Assembly: GCF_030164465.1 (NCBI RefSeq)
Contig: NZ_JASNJE010000001.1
Location: 62,001-126,000 of the forward strand
Direction: 5' to 3'
Length of the DNA stretch: 64,000 bases
Origin: Sedimentitalea xiamensis
Lineage (GTDB): Bacteria; Pseudomonadota; Alphaproteobacteria; Rhodobacterales; Rhodobacteraceae
Below the pieces are notes generated by a model. That model had not been told where the DNA came from and ran no database searches. It saw nothing but the letters and a program-made list of their open reading frames with translations. Each line of letters starts with the position of its first letter. Position 1 is the stretch's first letter. This document shows positions 36,318 to 44,135 of this stretch, piece by piece. Position numbers and translations under genes: made by a program.

Positions 36318-37283
36318 TCAGAAATCCACTTCGATCGCAACGCCTTTCTCGACCGCCAGATCGACCACCGCCGAGGCGACCGCGAGATCCTGCAAGCCGA
36401 CTCCGGTTCCGTCGAACAAGGTGATCTCCTCCGCCGACCGGCGTCCGGGATGGTCGCCATTCACGACCGCGCCGATCTGGGCGATGTCGCTCTCCCCGAT
36501 CAGGCCTTGCGCTATCGCATGCTGCGCTTCGCCGATGCTGATGGATTGCGCGACCTCATCGGTGAAAACCGTCGCCTGCGCCAGAAGGCGCGGATCGACC
36601 TCCTGCTTGCCTTTCGTGTCCGTGCCCATGCAGGCGATATGGGTGCCCGGCTTCACATGCTCCGGCTTCAGGATCGCTTCAAAGGAAGACGTGATCGAAA
36701 TCAGCACATCCGCGGCACGCAGCCCGTCGAGCTCCACCGCCTCGAAGGGCAGCCCGGCCTCGTCGGCAACCGCCTTCAGGTTCGGCAGCATCTCGGGATG
36801 GAAATTCCACCCGATCACCTTCTCGAACCGGCGCTGCTCCAGCGCCGCGCGCAACTGAAACGTCGCCTGATGTCCGGCCCCGACCATGCCGATAACCTTG
36901 GCATCGTCCCGCGCGAGATGCCTGATCGACACCGATGACGCCGCGGCCGTGCGCAATGCCGTCAACAGGTTCCCGCCGACCATCGCGACCGCGCGCCCGG
37001 TATCCGGATCGAAAAGGAACACCGTGGACTGGTGATTGATGATGCCGTGTTTCTCGAGATTGTTCGGCCAGTATCCCCCCGCCTTCAGACCCAGCGTCAT
37101 GCCCGCCCGGTCGAACCCGCCCTTGAAACCGTAAAGCGCGTCCTCATGCCCGATCGCCTCGCGGATGACGGGGAAATTGTAAGCATCCGCCGACGCCATC
37201 GCGGCAAACACCTTTTCGACGGCGTCATAGGCCGCGTGCCGCGTCATCAGATCCGCTATGTCGCGTTCGGGTACGATCAGCAT
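36318..37283 (-). CDS. Ornithine cyclodeaminase / mu-crystallin family enzyme
   Basis: 321 aa. The Rossmann motif GMVGAGHQATFQLRAAL lies at about 130-150 and the dimerisation/substrate domain is formed by both ends. It keeps the N-terminal Lys/Arg-bearing segment and D-x-T-x-G-type motif CMGTDTKGKQEVD. Family members reduce cyclic imino acids such as pyrroline-2-carboxylate, or cyclise ornithine to proline. Which one cannot be told. It lies downstream of the dimethylglycine-dehydrogenase-like operon on the same strand, with the 335-nt repeat-bearing gap between them, so a link to N-methyl amino-acid catabolism is possible. Confidence 0.85.
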   Translation of the reverse strand: MLIVPERDIADLMTRHAAYDAVEKVFAAMASADAYNFPVIREAIGHEDALYGFKGGFDRAGMTLGLKAGGYWPNNLEKHGIINHQSTVFLFDPDTGRAVAMVGGNLLTALRTAAASSVSIRHLARDDAKVIGMVGAGHQATFQLRAALEQRRFEKVIGWNFHPEMLPNLKAVADEAGLPFEAVELDGLRAADVLISITSSFEAILKPEHVKPGTHIACMGTDTKGKQEVDPRLLAQATVFTDEVAQSISIGEAQHAIAQGLIGESDIAQIGAVVNGDHPGRRSAEEITLFDGTGVGLQDLAVASAVVDLAVEKGVAIEVDF

Positions 37284-37326
37284 GGTCTTTCTCCTTTGCG
37301 GACCGGCACATGACCTCGTCCGCTCT

Positions 37327-37436
37327 TCCTCTTGCGCAAAATACTCTCAGGGGGTCCGGGGGCAGAATGCCCCCGGCCGGGGGGGGGGGGGGGGCGCGCC
37401 CCCCCCCACTCCCCGGAGTATTTTCGGCAAGAGGAA
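37327..37436. repeat. Inverted pair of a Rhodobacterales-type intergenic repeat with G16/C9 homopolymers
   Basis: The right arm (37411-37436) reads CCCCGGAGTATTTTCGGCAAGAGGA. The left arm (37327-37355) is a diverged copy on the other strand (AAAATACTCTCAGGGGG). Between them lie a run of 16 G (37379-37394) and of 9 C (37399-37407), so the whole element can fold on itself. A third copy is at 41751-41810. It probably acts as a bidirectional transcription or mRNA-end element between the flavoprotein operon and the cyclodeaminase gene. Confidence 0.7.
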
Positions 37437-37451
37437 AACAGCGGCATGGGG

Positions 37452-37622
37452 TCAGACGATCCCGTGGCTTGCAGCGCGCGAACGGAAGGCGAATTCCGCA
37501 TAGGTCGCGGGATCGAGGTCGGAGCGATTTCCGCCGGAAGCGCGCCGGCCGGGCGGGACGGCGGCGGCGCGACGAACGCCGCCGGAACCCCCGAGGCAGA
37601 TCCGGTATTTCGCGAGCGTCAT
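37452..37622 (-). CDS. Possible 56-aa protein coupled to the flavoprotein gene
   Basis: The ATG at 37622 overlaps the flavoprotein stop in an ATGA arrangement, the pattern used elsewhere here for real coupled genes. The product is Arg/Gly-rich in its first half and ends DPATYAEFAFRSRAASHG; no family recognised and no signal or membrane segment. High GC makes chance ORFs of this length common, so this is tentative. Apart from this ORF and the repeat, the 335-nt gap 37284-37618 holds nothing I can support. Confidence 0.35.
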   Translation of the reverse strand: MTLAKYRICLGGSGGVRRAAAVPPGRRASGGNRSDLDPATYAEFAFRSRAASHGIV

Positions 37623-40060
37623 CCGCGCAGTCTTTCGTTTTCGGGATCCCAAAGTGGACGATCCGGCTGCACGATGGCGCGGCAACGGGTGCCGTAGATG
37701 TCCACTTCGATTTCGGTGCCGGGAATCGCCAGGTCGGCCCGCAGCATGCCAAGAGCGATGGACGCGTTGACGCGATACCCCCAGGCGCCGGAAGTGGTTT
37801 CCCCCACCACCTTTCCGTCCCGCCAGAGCGTCGACATATAGGGAGCGTCGGCCTCGCCCGCGTCGACCAGAAGGGTGACGAACCGTTTCGCGACCCCCTG
37901 CTGACGTTCATGCAGGAGCGCCGCCTTGCCCGGAAAGCCCTGCGGCTTGCCGAACCGGATGAACCGGCCAAGGCCGCCCTGCAGCAGCGAATAGTCGGTT
38001 GACAGGTCGCCCTTCCAGGCACGGTAGCCCTTTTCGATGCGCAAGGCGTTCAGCGCCCACATGCCGAAGGGTTTCGCGCCCGCGTCCAGCACCGTATCGT
38101 AGATCGCGGGCATGTCGGCCTTCGCAGCGTGGATTTCCCAGCCGAGTTCGCCGGCGAAGGACACCCGCGCGAGCACCGCCCCCTTGCCCGCGACCGTGGC
38201 CGGCTGATGCGTCAGCCAGGGCAGGGTCAGGTCGGCCTCGGCGATACGCGCGAAGAGTTCGCGCGATTTCGGCCCGGTGACGATCAGGGTGGAATAGTCC
38301 GCCGTGTGGTCGGTCAGGGTCAGGCCCGCATCGCGCGCCGGGCGCAGCACATCGAGGTCGTGCCATTGCGCGGTGGCGGCGGTGATCAGGGTAAAGGCGT
38401 CTTCGCCGTGACGCAGCACGCTCATCTCAGTGAGGATGCGGCCGCGGTTGTCGGCGAAATAGGCGAGGTTCAGGCGTCCGACCGCTGGCAAGGCGCCGGC
38501 GATGCGGGCATCGAGCCAGTCCGCCGCCCCCGCACCCGTCAGATCGAAGCGCGAGAAACCCGGCAGGTCGAGCACACCGACACCGTCGCGCACAGCGAGA
38601 CATTCCTCGCGAATACGGGGCTCCCAGGGGCCGGCACGGTTCCAGGTGCGGGTGGCGTCGGACGAGGTGTCGTCCCCTTCCTGCGCAAACCAGTTGGCCC
38701 GTTCCCAGCCATTATACGCGCCCATCTGCCCGCCAAGCTGTTTCACCCGCTCATGCACCGGCGACAGTTTTCTGTCGCGCCCGGCGGGCCAGGCATGCCA
38801 GGGGAAATGCATGGCGTATTCGTGGCCATAGGTCTCCATGCCCTTGGCCACGCAATAGTCGCTGTCGGTATAGTCGGTGTAGCGGCGCGGATCGACCGCC
38901 CACATGTCCCATTCGGTCGCGCCTTCGGTGATCCATTCGGCCAGCACCTTGCCCGCCCCCCCCGCCTGGGCGATGCCGAAGGTGAAAACGCAAGCCTCAA
39001 AAGCGTTGGGTACGCCCGGCATCGGCCCCAGGAGCGGCAGGCCGTCGGGCGCGTAGGGGATCGGGCCGTTGATGACCTTGTTGACGCCGGCCTTGCCCAG
39101 CAGCGGCACGCGGGCCATGGCGTCTTCGATATACCATTCCAGCCGCTCCAGATCGTCGGGATAGAGCTGGAAGCTGAAGTCGTCCGGCATCGGGTCGTCC
39201 GGCGTGACCCAGTGGGCGCGGCAGTTGCGTTCATAGGGACCAAGATTCAGCCCGGTCTTTTCCTGCCGCAGATAATAGGACGTATCGACATCGCGCAGCA
39301 GCGGCAGCTTGCCGTTCTCGCGGGTATAGGCTTCGATCTCGGGGATCTCGTCGGTCAGCATGTATTGATGGCTCATCACCATCATCGGCACGGTGCGCCC
39401 GCCATGGGGCCGGAACCATTCGCCGACCCTTTGCGCATAGTATCCCGCCGCGTTGACCACGTATTCGCAGCGGATGTCACCCCTGGCCGTGTGGACGATC
39501 CATTCACCGTTTTGCCGGCTGACCCCCGTTGCCGGGCAGAACCGTTCGATCCGTGCGCCCATGTCGCGCGCGCCCTTGGCCAGCGCCTGGGTCAGCTGGC
39601 TCGGATCGATATCGCCGTCGTTGGGGTCATAGAGAACGCCGTGAAGGTCATGCAGTTCCATGAACGGATACAGATCCCGCGCCTCTTGCGGAGACATCGT
39701 GTCGATGTCCATGCCCTGGTAGCGGCCCATGCCGCGGGCGCGTTCGAACTCCTGCATCCGTTCCTTGCTGTGCCCAAGGCGGATCGATCCCGTGACATGA
39801 TAGTTCATCGGGTAATCGACCTCGGCCCCGAGCCGGCGGTACAGCTCTGTCGAATAGCGCTGCATGTTCATGATCGACCAGCTTGTCGAGAAAGTCGGCA
39901 CGTTGCCCGCCGCATGCCATGTGGATCCGGCGGTCAGTTCGTTCTTTTCCAGCAGCACGCAATCCGTCCACCCGGCCTTGGCAAGATGATAGAGTCCGGA
40001 CGCGCCGACGGCACCGCCGCCGATGATGACCACGCGGGCCGTTGTCGGGAAATCGCCCAT
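37619..40060 (-). CDS. Dimethylglycine/sarcosine dehydrogenase-like flavoprotein (DAO-GcvT fusion)
   Basis: 813 aa. The N-terminal DAO/FAD domain has VVIIGGGAVGA at 10-20 and GSTWHAAGN, whose His49 is the covalent-flavin position in this family. An FAO_M linker (about 370-425) is followed by a GcvT folate-binding domain (about 430-800). These enzymes oxidatively N-demethylate dimethylglycine or sarcosine, passing the one-carbon unit to tetrahydrofolate or releasing formaldehyde. It starts 3 nt after the GFA gene, itself coupled to lysE, so an XRE-lysE-GFA-dehydrogenase operon is clear. Exact substrate unknown. Confidence 0.9.
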   Translation of the reverse strand: MGDFPTTARVVIIGGGAVGASGLYHLAKAGWTDCVLLEKNELTAGSTWHAAGNVPTFSTSWSIMNMQRYSTELYRRLGAEVDYPMNYHVTGSIRLGHSKERMQEFERARGMGRYQGMDIDTMSPQEARDLYPFMELHDLHGVLYDPNDGDIDPSQLTQALAKGARDMGARIERFCPATGVSRQNGEWIVHTARGDIRCEYVVNAAGYYAQRVGEWFRPHGGRTVPMMVMSHQYMLTDEIPEIEAYTRENGKLPLLRDVDTSYYLRQEKTGLNLGPYERNCRAHWVTPDDPMPDDFSFQLYPDDLERLEWYIEDAMARVPLLGKAGVNKVINGPIPYAPDGLPLLGPMPGVPNAFEACVFTFGIAQAGGAGKVLAEWITEGATEWDMWAVDPRRYTDYTDSDYCVAKGMETYGHEYAMHFPWHAWPAGRDRKLSPVHERVKQLGGQMGAYNGWERANWFAQEGDDTSSDATRTWNRAGPWEPRIREECLAVRDGVGVLDLPGFSRFDLTGAGAADWLDARIAGALPAVGRLNLAYFADNRGRILTEMSVLRHGEDAFTLITAATAQWHDLDVLRPARDAGLTLTDHTADYSTLIVTGPKSRELFARIAEADLTLPWLTHQPATVAGKGAVLARVSFAGELGWEIHAAKADMPAIYDTVLDAGAKPFGMWALNALRIEKGYRAWKGDLSTDYSLLQGGLGRFIRFGKPQGFPGKAALLHERQQGVAKRFVTLLVDAGEADAPYMSTLWRDGKVVGETTSGAWGYRVNASIALGMLRADLAIPGTEIEVDIYGTRCRAIVQPDRPLWDPENERLRG

Positions 40061-40063
40061 GGG

Positions 40064-40438
40064 TCAGTCCTCGCGCTGCGGAACGTTGTCCGCGATGTCG
40101 TAATAGTCGCCCTTGAAGGCGGTGAAGATGTGTTTCTGCAGGCGCAGACCGGTCGGCCCGTCGATAGCGCCGAGCGAGAAGGACATCCCGTCTTCGGCAT
40201 GGGCCTTCCAGAACAGGAAACAGCCGCAGACCCCGCAGAACCCGCGCTTGGCGACCGGGCTGGTGTGATACCAGCGCGGGTCGCCTTCGATGTGGAAATT
40301 CCTGTCCGGTGCATAGCCCGACGCCCAGTGATGGCCGGATTGCTTGCGGCATTGGCCGCAGTGGCAGGCCGTCACACTCCGTCCGCCGTCCTTCACGGTG
40401 AATCGCACCGCCCCGCAGTTGCAGCTTCCCCTGAGCAT
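40064..40438 (-). CDS. GFA-family glutathione/formaldehyde-binding zinc protein
   Basis: 124 aa from the ATG at 40438 (125 aa if the ATG at 40441, in ATGA overlap with lysE, is used; GGGAGG spacing favours the inner one). Zinc cysteines in the family pattern: SCNCGAV, CHCGQCRKQSG and FCGVCGCFLFW. GFA proteins bind glutathione and may help form S-hydroxymethylglutathione from formaldehyde. The position directly before an N-demethylating flavoprotein, which can release formaldehyde, supports such a role here (inference). Confidence 0.88.
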   Translation of the reverse strand: MLRGSCNCGAVRFTVKDGGRSVTACHCGQCRKQSGHHWASGYAPDRNFHIEGDPRWYHTSPVAKRGFCGVCGCFLFWKAHAEDGMSFSLGAIDGPTGLRLQKHIFTAFKGDYYDIADNVPQRED

Positions 40439-41061
40439 CATACCCTCCCCTGTGGCGTGGCGCTGGTGCCCAGCAGGACACCGTAGACGATGAAGCAGGC
40501 GGCCATCACCCGGCGCACCCAGACGTTGAACACTGCACCCAGCGCCGCGCGTCCGAGAATGGCGCCAAGCGCCGTGAACCCGGTATAGCTGACTGCGGTG
40601 ATGGTCAGGGCCGTGGGCAGGATGACACCCATCTGCTGACCGATGGGCACATCCGGCTGCACGAATTGCGAGAAGGTCGCCAGGTATCCGGCGACGCTTT
40701 TCGGGTTGATCGTGGCGATGGCGAGCGCGTGCAGGTAGACACAGCGGGCCGGGCGGCCGCCCGCCGGCACCGGCATCGCGGCCCGCATCCATCCGCGCAC
40801 GCCCAGCCAGATCAGAAATCCTGCTCCGATCAGCCTGGCGATGAAGAAACCGGTGGGGGACGCGGCGATCAGCGCGGTGACCCCCGCCGCGGACAGGAGC
40901 AGGAAGCAGGTCGCCTGCGTCAGGATCGCCAGCACGCCGATCATGGCGCGCGGGAACGGCAACGTCATGCCATTGGTGATGCAGTTGACCGCGTTCGGTC
41001 CGGGCGTGGTGACGAAGACCACCCAGAACAGCGCGAAAAGGGTCCATGCCTGAAAGCTCAT
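40438..41061 (-). CDS. LysE/RhtB-family exporter
   Basis: 207 aa from the ATG at 41061; the frame extends to 41193 into the regulator gene. About six membrane helices with the family start FWVVFVTTPGPNAVNCITNGMTLPF (about 8-32) and the central IWLGVRGWMRAAMP. It exports amino acids or homoserine-lactone-like compounds. It lies 4 nt downstream of the XRE-cupin regulator and is coupled to the GFA gene. With glycine derivatives as the operon's substrate, it may relieve an amino-acid overload. Confidence 0.87.
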   Translation of the reverse strand: MSFQAWTLFALFWVVFVTTPGPNAVNCITNGMTLPFPRAMIGVLAILTQATCFLLLSAAGVTALIAASPTGFFIARLIGAGFLIWLGVRGWMRAAMPVPAGGRPARCVYLHALAIATINPKSVAGYLATFSQFVQPDVPIGQQMGVILPTALTITAVSYTGFTALGAILGRAALGAVFNVWVRRVMAACFIVYGVLLGTSATPQGRV

Positions 41062-41065
41062 CGCG

Positions 41066-41638
41066 TCAATAGACCGGCGGCGCGATGACCCAGATCGCGA
41101 CGGCGGGTTCGTCATGGGGGTTGGCCCAGCGGAACGGTTCGCCTCGAATGCGAAAGCTGTCTCCGGGATGGATCGTGAACGCGCGCGCACCAATGGTCAG
41201 TTCCAGCCGTCCGGAGACCAGAAAGCCGACCTCCTGCGTCGGGCGGGTCACGGTTTCCCCGATCTCGCTGTGCGGCTGAAAGGTGGAATGCACCATCTCG
41301 AAATCGTCCGTCAGGTCGGGCGACAGAAGTTCTTCAACCAGACCGGCTCTCGCACTGCCGATGGCGCGGCGCGCGCCCTGCCGCACGATATATCCGGACT
41401 CGGCCGCCGGCGCGGCATGGTTGCTGAACAGCATGGAAACCGGCACGTCCAGCGCGGCCGCAATGTGGCGCAGGTCGGTGACGGACGGATCCGACAGGTC
41501 GCGTTCGACCTGGCTGAGCCATCCGACGGACCGCCCCAGCGCCACGGACAGATCGGTCAGGGTCATGCCCCGCGCCTTGCGCAGGGCGCGCAGGTCGGCG
41601 CCGAGCGATGTGGACAGGCGGGGGTTCGATTGCAACAT
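41066..41638 (-). CDS. XRE-family regulator with C-terminal cupin sensor
   Basis: 190 aa. The helix-turn-helix is at about 10-66 (LRALRKARGMTLTDLSVALGRSVGWLSQVERDLSDPSV) and the cupin_2 domain at about 105-185 (EVGFLVSGRLELTIGARAFTIHPGDSFRIRGEPFRWANP). Regulators of this build bind a small ligand in the cupin and usually control the neighbouring catabolic operon. First gene of lysE-GFA-flavoprotein; a strong promoter with direct repeats precedes it (41648-41699). Confidence 0.9.
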   Translation of the reverse strand: MLQSNPRLSTSLGADLRALRKARGMTLTDLSVALGRSVGWLSQVERDLSDPSVTDLRHIAAALDVPVSMLFSNHAAPAAESGYIVRQGARRAIGSARAGLVEELLSPDLTDDFEMVHSTFQPHSEIGETVTRPTQEVGFLVSGRLELTIGARAFTIHPGDSFRIRGEPFRWANPHDEPAVAIWVIAPPVY

Positions 41639-41647
41639 GCAATTTCC

Positions 41648-41699
41648 ATGAAATTTTCTGCCTCATTTTCATTATTGACTGAGTTTATGAAATTTTCAA
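41648..41699 (-). promoter_or_regulatory. Promoter and candidate operators of the XRE-cupin operon
   Basis: On the - strand TTGAAA (41694-41699) and AATAAT (41671-41676) are spaced exactly 17 nt, each 5/6 to consensus. Two direct repeats ATGAAATTTTC (+ strand, 41648-41658 and 41687-41697) lie 39 nt apart, one over the -35 and one just after the expected start point. This is the layout of an autoregulatory operator pair. Confidence 0.6.
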
Positions 41700-41750
41700 G
41701 GTTTTTTTCACGTCTCGCCGTGCAGCGCGAATTCCGGCCGGGCGGATGGG

Positions 41751-41810
41751 GCGCTGCCCCCTCTTGGCCTTTGGCCAATTCACCCCCGGAGTATTTTCCG
41801 GCAAGAGGAA
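41751..41810. repeat. Intergenic repeat, second locus
   Basis: Contains the hairpin GGGGCGCTGCCCC, the perfect palindrome TTGGCCTTTGGCCAA (41764-41778) and then CCCCCGGAGTATTTTCCGGCAAGAGGAA, the same end module as the element at 37411-37436. It lies directly after the thiolase stop and probably ends that transcript. Confidence 0.65.
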
Positions 41811-41812
41811 GA

Positions 41813-42985
41813 TCAGATGCGTTCGATCGCGATCGCCGTGCCTTCGCCGCCACCGATGCAGATCGCCGCCACACCTCTTTTCAGGTTGCGCTTTTCCAGG
41901 GCGTTGAGCAATGTGACCATGATCCGCGCCCCCGAGGCCCCGATCGGATGGCCGAGCGCACAAGCGCCGCCGTTGACGTTCACAATATCCCGCGGCAGGC
42001 CGATTTCCCGCATGAAAGCCATCGGCACGACGGCAAAGGCTTCGTTGATTTCCCAGAGATCCACATCGTCCTTGTGCCAGCCGATACGGTCCAGAAGTTT
42101 GCGCGCCGCAGGCACCGGGGCGGTCGGGAACAGCGCCGGAGCCTGGGCATGGCTCGCATGGCCCAGGATGCGGGCGCGGACCGACAGGCCGCGCGCTTCC
42201 GCCGTTTCCGCCGACGCAAGCACAAGCGCCGCGGCGCCATCGGAGATCGACGAGGAATTGGCCGCAGTGACGGTGCCGTCCTTGCGGAAGGCGGGTTTCA
42301 GCATCGGGATCTTTTCCGGCCGCGCCTTGCCGGGCTGTTCATCGGTGGTGATGATCGCTTCGCCGGATCTCGTGTGCAGGGTGATCGGGGTGATTTCATC
42401 GGCGAACGCCCCGCTGCGTTCCGCGTCGAGCGCATTGGACAGCGAGGCCAGCGCATATTGATCCTGCGCATCGCGGGTGAACTGGAACGCCTCCGCGCAG
42501 TCTTCGGCAAAGGTGCCCATGAGGCGGCCCTTGTCATAGGCGTCCTCGAGACCGTCGAGGAACATGTGGTCGATCACCTGGGCGTGGCCGATGCGGGCGC
42601 CGCCGCGCATCTTGGGCAGCAGATAGGGCGCGCCGGACATGCTTTCCATGCCGCCGACGGCCATGACGTCGCTTTGGCCGAGGGCGATCTGATCGAAACC
42701 GATCATCGCCGCTTTCATGCCGGAGCCGCACATCTTGTTCAGGGTCGTTGCGGGCACATCCTCGCCCAGTCCGGCGGCGAAGCCGGCCTGCCTCGCCGGG
42801 GCCTGGCCCTGCCCGGCGGGAAGGACGCAACCCATCAGCAGCTCATCGACCGTCTTTGCCCCGGCATCCCGCAATGCGGCCCTGACCGCGTGACCGCCCA
42901 GGTCGGCGGCGACGACGCCATCGAACACGCCCTGAAACCCGCCCATCGGCGTGCGGGCCGCTCCGGCTATGACAACTTCCTTCAT
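41813..42985 (-). CDS. Acetyl-CoA C-acetyltransferase (thiolase)
   Basis: 390 aa. Acyl-enzyme Cys86 in NKMCGSGMKA, catalytic His in GGACALGHPIGASG, and the second Cys in AICIGGGEG near the C-terminus. Condenses two acetyl-CoA to acetoacetyl-CoA or cleaves 3-ketoacyl-CoA in the cytoplasm. The closing sequence and length fit AtoB/PhaA-type biosynthetic thiolases, but no phaB or other polyhydroxyalkanoate gene adjoins. GGGGAGA lies 7 nt before the ATG. Single gene, divergent from the STAS gene. Confidence 0.92.
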   Translation of the reverse strand: MKEVVIAGAARTPMGGFQGVFDGVVAADLGGHAVRAALRDAGAKTVDELLMGCVLPAGQGQAPARQAGFAAGLGEDVPATTLNKMCGSGMKAAMIGFDQIALGQSDVMAVGGMESMSGAPYLLPKMRGGARIGHAQVIDHMFLDGLEDAYDKGRLMGTFAEDCAEAFQFTRDAQDQYALASLSNALDAERSGAFADEITPITLHTRSGEAIITTDEQPGKARPEKIPMLKPAFRKDGTVTAANSSSISDGAAALVLASAETAEARGLSVRARILGHASHAQAPALFPTAPVPAARKLLDRIGWHKDDVDLWEINEAFAVVPMAFMREIGLPRDIVNVNGGACALGHPIGASGARIMVTLLNALEKRNLKRGVAAICIGGGEGTAIAIERI

Positions 42986-43080
42986 GTCGATTTCTCCCCA
43001 GTCTCACGCCTGCATACCGAATGGTAAGGATTGCCGTCTAGCCTTGCCAATCAAATATTCACCGATAGAGGAGCACGCCG

Positions 43081-43419
43081 GTGACACTGACCAGCACCTT
43101 GACCGGCACGGCCAAGATCGTGACCGTCAACAGCAACCGTATCGACGCCGCGATGGCCATCCAGTTCAAGGAAGCGATGCGCGAACACACGGATGGCGGC
43201 CCGAGCCGCGTCATCCTCGACCTGTCGAGCGTCGATTTCATCGATTCCAGCGGCCTCGGGGCGATTGTCGCCGCCATGAAACAGCTCGGCGATGGCCGGA
43301 AACTGGATCTGGCCGGGCTGACGCCCACGGTCGACAAGGTGTTCCGACTGACCCGGATGGACACGGTGTTCAAGCTGTTTCCGTCGCTGGACGACGCCGT
43401 GACCGCGCAGGTCGGCTGA
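43081..43419 (+). CDS. STAS-domain anti-sigma-factor antagonist (RsbV/SpoIIAA type)
   Basis: 112 aa, GTG start with GAGGAG 8 nt upstream. The STAS fold includes the phospho-acceptor motif FIDSSGLGAIV (Ser about 57-58). In partner-switching systems the unphosphorylated form captures the RsbW kinase and so frees a sigma factor or other target. The kinase is encoded 33 nt downstream; no PP2C phosphatase or sigma factor is present nearby. Confidence 0.88.
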   Translation: MTLTSTLTGTAKIVTVNSNRIDAAMAIQFKEAMREHTDGGPSRVILDLSSVDFIDSSGLGAIVAAMKQLGDGRKLDLAGLTPTVDKVFRLTRMDTVFKLFPSLDDAVTAQVG

Positions 43420-43452
43420 ACAGGTGTTTACGTCGCGCCGGGGGCAATTCAG

Positions 43453-43905
43453 GTGACGGACGCAGCGACCGGCTTTTCGCACAGGTTCAGGGCGACGGAA
43501 CTGGATGCGCGGGCCGCCCTCTGCGAGATCATCGGAACGTTGCAGGCCAGAGGCCTGGTGCAGGAACAGATCGGCGCCGTCGAGATCGCCTTGGCGGAGG
43601 TGATCAACAACATCGTGGAACACGCTTACGCCGGAACCGCGCCGGGCGACATCGTCGTCGATGTCGCCTTCCGGGAGGCGATCCTGAAACTGACCACGAC
43701 CGACGGCGGCAAGCCGCTGCCGGACGGACGACTGCCAGAGGGCAGACCAGCGGATGTGACGGGCGCCGTCGATGACCTTCCGGAAGGCGGGTTCGGCTGG
43801 TTCATGATCCGGACGCTGGCGCGCGATATCAGCTATGCGCGCGAAAACGATCGCAACCGCCTGGAACTGACGTTCGACGTGGTTCCCGCGGTGGATCGCC
43901 ATTGA
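43453..43905 (+). CDS. Anti-sigma-type serine kinase (RsbW/SpoIIAB, HATPase_c)
   Basis: 150 aa, GTG start. The GHKL N-box is ALAEVINNIVEHAYAG (about 50-65), the degenerate G1 box is TDGGKPLPDGRLPEG, and the G2-like GGFGWFMIRTLARD follows. This small soluble kinase would phosphorylate the STAS serine of the preceding gene. Partner-switch pairs control general stress, motility or exopolysaccharide in other bacteria; the output here is unknown. Confidence 0.86.
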   Translation: MTDAATGFSHRFRATELDARAALCEIIGTLQARGLVQEQIGAVEIALAEVINNIVEHAYAGTAPGDIVVDVAFREAILKLTTTDGGKPLPDGRLPEGRPADVTGAVDDLPEGGFGWFMIRTLARDISYARENDRNRLELTFDVVPAVDRH

Positions 43906-43991
43906 CTGACGCCGCCGCAAAACAGCCCCATTCATTCCCTACTGCTGCCGGAAATCACCGGCATCAAGACAGTGTAGCTGCAAATGGCTTC

Positions 43992-44040
43992 CCTCGGCGC
44001 CCTGCGCATCATAGCCCCCACCCAATGCATGGCGCCGAGG
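43992..44040 (+). promoter_or_regulatory. Long-loop inverted repeat between the kinase and ggt genes
   Basis: CCTCGGCGCC (43992-44001) and GGCGCCGAGG (44031-44040) are perfect 10-bp arms around a 29-nt loop, in the 230-nt gap before the gamma-glutamyltransferase gene. There is no U-tract, so more likely an operator or mRNA structure than an intrinsic terminator. Confidence 0.4.
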
Positions 44041-44135
44041 ACCTTTCGCTTCCCGAACCCGGCAACCGTCTGGACCCTGCTTGGCAATCGCCGCAGCAGA
44101 GCCTAGTGTCCCGAGGAAACTACGGGAGACGCAAG

